From Pseudomonadota bacterium (GTDB lineage: Bacteria; Pseudomonadota; Gammaproteobacteria; Burkholderiales; Burkholderiaceae_B): DNA of 11,300 nt. A program made the position numbers and the translations under genes. The notes under the pieces were generated by a model, which saw only the letters and a list, made by a program, of their open reading frames with translations, was not told the origin of the DNA and did no database searches. Position 1 is the stretch's first letter, and every line of letters begins with the position of its first letter. The stretch spans positions 1 through 11,300 of the forward strand of contig JAEWEH010000182.1 of NCBI GenBank assembly GCA_023389535.1, in the 5' to 3' direction. This document shows, in pieces, positions 7,563-11,300 of the stretch.

Positions 7563-8921
7563 ATGGATATTGCCAGCCACAGATCACCCGGAAAGATGGT
7601 CAATGCCTTTAATCCATCGGAACTGGACCACCTGGACACCTACACACGCGGGCTGATCGAGCGCCGCGCCCGGCTGCTTGGGCCCGCCTATCGCCTGTTC
7701 TACAAGCATCCGGTGCAGGTCAGCCGCGCCCAAGGCGTCTTGCTGTACGACAAGGACGGCAACGAATACCTGGATGCCTACAACAATGTGGTGTCGGTCG
7801 GCCATGCCCATCCGCGTGTGGTCCAGGCGATCTCGGAACAACTTTCCGTGCTCTGCACCCATACCCGGTATCTGCAGGAAGGCATCCTGGACTACGCCGA
7901 GCAACTGCTGCCGACTTTCGGCGGCGAGCTGGGCAGGTCGGGCCATTTGATGCTGACCTGCACCGGCTCGGAAGCCAACGACCTGGCCTTGCGCATGGCT
8001 CAATACCATACGTCCAGGCAGGGCGTCATCATTACGGCCGAGGCCTACCATGGCAATTCCCATTTGACCGCGGGCATCTCGCCCTCCTTGGGATCGGCAT
8101 CGCCGCTGGGCACTTGGGTGCGCCAGATACCCGCGCCCGACTCTTATCGCATCCCCGCGGAAAACATGGGTCGCTGGCTGGCCGATCAAGTCGAAATCCA
8201 AATCCGCGACCTGGAACGCCATGGCAACGGCCTGGCGGCATTCATTGCCGATGCGGCATTTTCATCCGATGGCATTTTCACGCACCCCACCGATCTGCTA
8301 GGGCCCGTAGCGCAAGCCGTGCACAAGGCCGGCGGGCTATATATTGCAGACGAGGTCCAATCCGGCTTCGGGCGACTCGGCGATACGCTTTGGGGCTACC
8401 AGCGCCATGGCGTGCAGCCCGATATCGTAACGATGGGCAAACCCATGGGTAATGGCTTTCCCGTCGCCGGCGTCGCGGTAAGCCCGCACGTTGTCGCCCG
8501 TTTCGGACATGACATGCGCTACTTCAATACTTTTGGCGGGAATACGGTGGCGGTAGCGGCCGCGCAAGCGACTTACGACGTCATTCGCGACGAAAACCTG
8601 CTGGATCACGCCCGCCGGGTCGGCGCTGTGCTGCGCGATGGGCTGCGGGATCTGGCCGAGCGTCACGCATGCATGGGCGATGTGCGCGGCGCGGGCTTGT
8701 ATGCCGGCGTGGAACTGGTCAAGGACCGAGCCACGAAAGCACCGGACGCCGCCATGGCGGCCGCCATTGTCAATGGCTTGCGCGAACGCCGGGTCCTGAT
8801 CTCGGCCACGGGCTTTCATGCGAATACCTTGAAGATACGTCCACCCCTGGTCTTCAACGAGGTACACGCCGGCCGGTTGCTGGAAGCGCTCGAGGCCGTG
8901 CTGCGCGACCAGGGGCGCTGA
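7563..8921 (+). CDS. Class III PLP enzyme, ethanolamine-phosphate/phosphohydroxylysine phospho-lyase-like
   Basis: This is a fold-type I, class III aminotransferase-family protein of 452 residues with complete PLP motifs: TGSEAND (134-140) for phosphate binding, AYHG (161-164), IADEVQSGFGR (261-271) with D263 contacting the pyridine nitrogen, and Schiff-base lysine K293 in MGKPMGNGFPVA. The sequence around and after the lysine (GKPMGNG, YFNTFGGN, GDVRGAGLYAGVELVKD) resembles ETNPPL (AGXT2L1) and PHYKPL (AGXT2L2) more than ordinary transaminases. Those enzymes eliminate phosphate and ammonia from O-phosphoethanolamine or 5-phosphohydroxy-L-lysine, giving acetaldehyde or aminoadipate semialdehyde. 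The kinase gene 37 bases upstream supports this phospho-lyase reading, since it would supply the phosphorylated amine. An aldehyde dehydrogenase would be needed downstream but none is in the window. The alternative is a true omega-transaminase. It is probably the last gene of the operon. Confidence 0.88.
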   Translation: MDIASHRSPGKMVNAFNPSELDHLDTYTRGLIERRARLLGPAYRLFYKHPVQVSRAQGVLLYDKDGNEYLDAYNNVVSVGHAHPRVVQAISEQLSVLCTHTRYLQEGILDYAEQLLPTFGGELGRSGHLMLTCTGSEANDLALRMAQYHTSRQGVIITAEAYHGNSHLTAGISPSLGSASPLGTWVRQIPAPDSYRIPAENMGRWLADQVEIQIRDLERHGNGLAAFIADAAFSSDGIFTHPTDLLGPVAQAVHKAGGLYIADEVQSGFGRLGDTLWGYQRHGVQPDIVTMGKPMGNGFPVAGVAVSPHVVARFGHDMRYFNTFGGNTVAVAAAQATYDVIRDENLLDHARRVGAVLRDGLRDLAERHACMGDVRGAGLYAGVELVKDRATKAPDAAMAAAIVNGLRERRVLISATGFHANTLKIRPPLVFNEVHAGRLLEALEAVLRDQGR

Positions 8922-8951
8922 TGGCGGGTCGGATATCGTTCCTATCCGCCA
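8922..8951. terminator. Possible bidirectional hairpin between convergent genes
   Basis: The 50-base gap between the lyase stop and the flavoprotein stop contains TGGCGG (8922-8927) complementary to CCGCCA (8946-8951). Alternatively, CGGATA (8930-8935) pairs with TATCCG (8943-8948) around a 7-base loop. No U-tract follows on either strand, so intrinsic termination is doubtful. Position between convergent genes is the main argument. Confidence 0.25.
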
Positions 8952-8971
8952 CACGCCTTAGCGCCGCCGCG

Positions 8972-10216
8972 TCAACCGGGTTGGCCCTGCCCGGGCCGTT
9001 GTTCCTTACCCAGCCAGCGCAGCACGCCGCGTCCCGCCGCGACACCGCTGGCAAAGCATGCCGTCAATAGATAGCCCCCGGTCGGCGCCTCCCAGTCCAG
9101 CATTTCCCCGGCACAAAATACGCCCGGCATCGTTCGTATCATCAGATTCTGGTTCAGCTCTTCAAGGCGGACGCCGCCCGCGGTACTGATGGCTTCGTCC
9201 ATGGGCCGGGTTCCAATCAAAGTAACAGGCAGGCGCTTGATCGCCCGGGCCACCGCCGCGGGATCATGGAATTGTTCGCGAGGCAGGCATTCGCGCAGCA
9301 GGCCGAGCTTGGCCCCGCGCAGCCCCAAACGGCTGCCCAGATGACTGGACCAGGATCGCGCCCCGCGTGGCCGGCCGACCTCGGCCAGCACAGTCGCGAA
9401 ATCCCGGTCAGGCAACAAATCCATGTGGGCGATCGCCTTGCCGCCCCGCGTGATGGCATCACGCAAACTGGCCGACCAGGCGTAGAGCAGGCCGCCTTCA
9501 AGGCCGTCTACGGTAATCATGGCTTCGCCGCGTTTCATGGCCCCATCGGCCGGCGCCATGGCGATGCCTTTCAGCGGCTGGCCGGCAAAACGCTCTGCGA
9601 AGTATGGCGTCCAATCTGCCGTAAACCCGCAATTGGCCGGCATCAAGGGGGCAACCTCCACACCCTGGGCCTGCAAGACTTCCTGCCAGGCCCCGTCGGA
9701 ACCAAGACGGGCCCAACTGCCGCCACCCAGCGCCAGCACCACTGCGTCGGCGTTCAGGCGCAGCCGGCCCTGAGCTGTCTCCATCAGCAGCTGGCCGTTT
9801 TCATCCCAGCCCAGCCATCGGTGACGCGCATGCACGCGGACGCCAGCGGCGCGCAGCCGATGCAGCCACGCCCGCAACAGCGGCGCCGCCTTCATTTCGG
9901 CCGGAAACACGCGGCCCGACGAGCCTACGAAAGTATCGACGCCCAGCTCATGCGCCCATTGCCGCAAAGCGGCGGCATCGAAGTGCTGCAGCCATTCGGC
10001 CACCTGCCCAGACCGCGAACCGTAGCGCGAGAGGAACAGGGCCGGCACTTCGCTGTGCGTCAGGTTCAGGCCGCCACGCCCGGCCAGCAGGAATTTCCGG
10101 CCGACCGACGGCATGGCATCATAAAGATCGACACGCACACCGGCATGCGCCAGGGTTTCGGCCGCCATCAGGCCGGCTGGGCCTCCGCCAATAACGGCGA
10201 CAGAAGAAACAAACAT
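8972..10216 (-). CDS. HI0933-like FAD-dependent oxidoreductase (TIGR03862-type)
   Basis: This flavoprotein of 414 residues belongs to the HI0933/BaiN-like NAD(P)/FAD oxidoreductase group; length and layout fit the TIGR03862 branch. The N-terminal Rossmann dinucleotide motif is VAVIGGGPAGLMAAE (residues 6-20), followed by the family hallmark GRKFLLAGRGGLNLTHSE (39-56). A second conserved glycine stretch ALGGGSWARLGSDG is at 162-175. The C-terminal FAD-binding segment FCAGEMLDWEAPTGGYLLTACFASG (positions 367-391, key residues GE and TGGY) is complete. The protein is probably cytosolic, as no signal or membrane segment is seen. Its reaction is unknown: most members are uncharacterised, although BaiN was assigned to bile acid dehydroxylation in Clostridium. 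It is convergent with the lyase gene and divergent from the sensor gene, so it is a single-gene unit unrelated by operon to either. The ATG at 10216 has no clear Shine-Dalgarno, but the Rossmann motif begins within ten residues, leaving no room for a later start. Confidence 0.88.
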   Translation of the reverse strand: MFVSSVAVIGGGPAGLMAAETLAHAGVRVDLYDAMPSVGRKFLLAGRGGLNLTHSEVPALFLSRYGSRSGQVAEWLQHFDAAALRQWAHELGVDTFVGSSGRVFPAEMKAAPLLRAWLHRLRAAGVRVHARHRWLGWDENGQLLMETAQGRLRLNADAVVLALGGGSWARLGSDGAWQEVLQAQGVEVAPLMPANCGFTADWTPYFAERFAGQPLKGIAMAPADGAMKRGEAMITVDGLEGGLLYAWSASLRDAITRGGKAIAHMDLLPDRDFATVLAEVGRPRGARSWSSHLGSRLGLRGAKLGLLRECLPREQFHDPAAVARAIKRLPVTLIGTRPMDEAISTAGGVRLEELNQNLMIRTMPGVFCAGEMLDWEAPTGGYLLTACFASGVAAGRGVLRWLGKEQRPGQGQPG

Positions 10217-10286
10217 GGAAATAAATCAACCGATTGCGGCCGCGACAGCCGGACCCGAATTCTACCGCGCTGCGGCACGCATTCAC

Positions 10287-10292
10287 TATAAT
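10287..10292 (+). promoter_or_regulatory. -10 element of the promoter for the Cache sensor gene
   Basis: A perfect TATAAT lies at 10287-10292 in the 129-base gap between divergent genes. No convincing -35 hexamer is found at 16-18 bases (the sequence there is GC-rich, around ACCGCG at 10264-10269), so the promoter may need an activator or another sigma factor contact. Transcription starting near 10299 would give a leader of about 47 bases. No matching promoter for the minus-strand flavoprotein could be identified in this gap. Confidence 0.5.
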
Positions 10293-10345
10293 CCCCCGGC
10301 ATCGGCCGCCCCGTGTCGCCGGCAAGACAAACCCAACTTCCAACC

Positions 10346-11300
10346 ATGTCCATGAAACGATCATTTCTGCGCGTCGACCTGCAACGCCTCATTTTATGGA
10401 TGTGCCTGTTTTTCGTCCTGCTTGCGCTGGGCAACAGCCTGTATGCGGCCTACAAAGTGCAGCGCGAAATTCCGCTGCATAACACGCTGGAGTTGAACCG
10501 CGTCTACGCCAACAAACTGGCGCAGATCACCGAGCATTATTTGCGTTCGTCGCGCCAGATGCTGGAATCGGTCGCCACGGAGATCGCGCAAAATGGCGCG
10601 CACACACCTGCGGACCAGGAAGAATTGATGCAGCTCAGCCGCATGACGGAGAACTTCAATTCGTTATTCATCTCCGACGCCCACGGGATGGTCACCGCCA
10701 CGGTGCCGAGCGATTTGGGTCTGCGTGGCACCGCTTTAAGAAGCGAGGCCTCGCTGCGCATGCTGGAACACCAGGGCGGCGGGATCAGCGATCCCTTTCT
10801 GGCCCCCAGTGGGCGCTGGCTCATCATGATAGCCCACCCGATAATCATGAACGATGGGTCTTATGGCGGGTTTGTCGGCGGCACGATCTACCTGCACGCG
10901 GCCAATGCGCTTCAGGCCACGCTTGGCCAGCATTATTACAAAGACGGCTCGTCGCTATATGTGGTCGACCAGATTGGACGCTATATCTATCACCCTTCTA
11001 CCGACTACATAGGTGCGGCAAGTCCCAGCAATCCCGTCATTCAGGCTTTGCGGCGCGGCGAAGAAGGAGCACGCCGCATCACCAGCCGCTCCAACGTGGA
11101 TATGCTGGCCGGCTTCGCGCCGGTGGCCTCGACCGGATGGGGCATCGTGGCCCAGCGCCCGACGGACAGCGCCATGTCAAGGCTGGACGACCTATTCTGG
11201 CGATCCTTCTATTATTCCTTACCCATGTCCGTCGCCTGCTTGCTGGGCATTTGGTGGTTGGCGCGGCTGATCGCCCGGCCGCTGCGTGAACTGGCCCAGG
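10346..11300 (+). CDS. Membrane sensor with periplasmic double-Cache domain, 3'-truncated by window edge
   Basis: The reading frame is open from ATG 10346 to the right edge (318 residues visible, no stop). A basic N-terminus leads into a first membrane helix (about 13-34), a large periplasmic region (35-283), and a second helix (about 286-307), followed by ARPLRELAQ, which looks like the start of a HAMP-type linker. The extracytoplasmic region fits a dCache_1 ligand-binding domain: a long initial helix with E and Q repeats, then LFISDAHGMVTATVP (107-121), and the membrane-proximal LYVVDQIGRYIYHPSTDYIG (204-223), a typical Cache strand pattern. Such proteins detect small molecules outside the cytoplasmic membrane. 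The output domain lies beyond the window: a GGDEF diguanylate cyclase is my first guess; histidine kinase or chemoreceptor are alternatives. ATG 10352 two codons later is an alternative start; neither has a strong Shine-Dalgarno. The TATAAT element at 10287 probably drives it. Confidence 0.8.
   Translation, partial: MSMKRSFLRVDLQRLILWMCLFFVLLALGNSLYAAYKVQREIPLHNTLELNRVYANKLAQITEHYLRSSRQMLESVATEIAQNGAHTPADQEELMQLSRMTENFNSLFISDAHGMVTATVPSDLGLRGTALRSEASLRMLEHQGGGISDPFLAPSGRWLIMIAHPIIMNDGSYGGFVGGTIYLHAANALQATLGQHYYKDGSSLYVVDQIGRYIYHPSTDYIGAASPSNPVIQALRRGEEGARRITSRSNVDMLAGFAPVASTGWGIVAQRPTDSAMSRLDDLFWRSFYYSLPMSVACLLGIWWLARLIARPLRELAQ

Noticed and set aside
4344..8921. Phosphocholine as the intermediate of the kinase-lyase pair, suggested by the choline-type carrier
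   Set aside because: A PLP lyase of this type needs a primary amine to form the Schiff base. Phosphocholine has a quaternary nitrogen, so choline cannot be the lyase substrate by this mechanism.
7563..8921. Annotation as acetylornithine, GABA or other ordinary class III transaminase
   Set aside because: The segments around the PLP lysine (GKPMGNG, YFNTFGGN) and the GDVRGAGLYAGVELVKD block fit the phospho-lyase subgroup better, and a kinase gene precedes it.
9266..10291. Open plus-strand frame of 341 codons opposite the flavoprotein gene
   Set aside because: It is antisense to a clear FAD protein, with low-complexity composition and no recognisable fold.

Overview
The window looks like chromosomal DNA of a GC-rich betaproteobacterium, most likely Burkholderiales near Alcaligenaceae/Bordetella. 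That placement is an inference from base composition, codon use and the gene families present; no rRNA or other phylogenetic marker is in the window. Eight genes can be supported, seven complete and one cut by the right edge. No RNA genes, insertion sequences, CRISPR arrays or prophage genes were seen.

Region 1 (1-395) has no convincing gene. It holds several short GC-rich palindromes and one weak promoter candidate. Region 2 (396-4268) is a compact respiratory operon: coxB, a caa3-type cytochrome oxidase subunit II with CuA and a C-terminal cytochrome c domain; a ctaD/coxAC gene fusing subunits I and III; and a small three-helix membrane protein. The first two genes overlap by 4 bp and the third starts 4 bp after the second. 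Together they would encode a cytochrome c-oxidising terminal oxidase of the inner membrane. All redox-metal ligands are present, but the lysine of the K proton channel is a glutamine and the D-channel asparagines are replaced. No heme A synthesis or oxidase assembly genes are in the window.

Region 3 (4344-8921) is a likely catabolic operon: a 670-residue BCCT transporter with a BetT-type cytoplasmic tail, an APH-fold small-molecule kinase closest to hydroxylysine kinase, and a class III PLP enzyme of the ethanolamine-phosphate / phosphohydroxylysine phospho-lyase group. The inferred logic is import of an amino alcohol, phosphorylation, then elimination to an aldehyde, ammonia and phosphate. 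The substrate (ethanolamine, 1-amino-2-propanol, 5-hydroxylysine or another) cannot be decided from sequence.

Region 4 (8972-11300) holds a minus-strand HI0933/TIGR03862-type flavoprotein convergent with the lyase gene, then a divergent plus-strand gene for a membrane sensor with a periplasmic double-Cache domain, cut off just after its second membrane helix. A clear TATAAT box lies between the two divergent genes.
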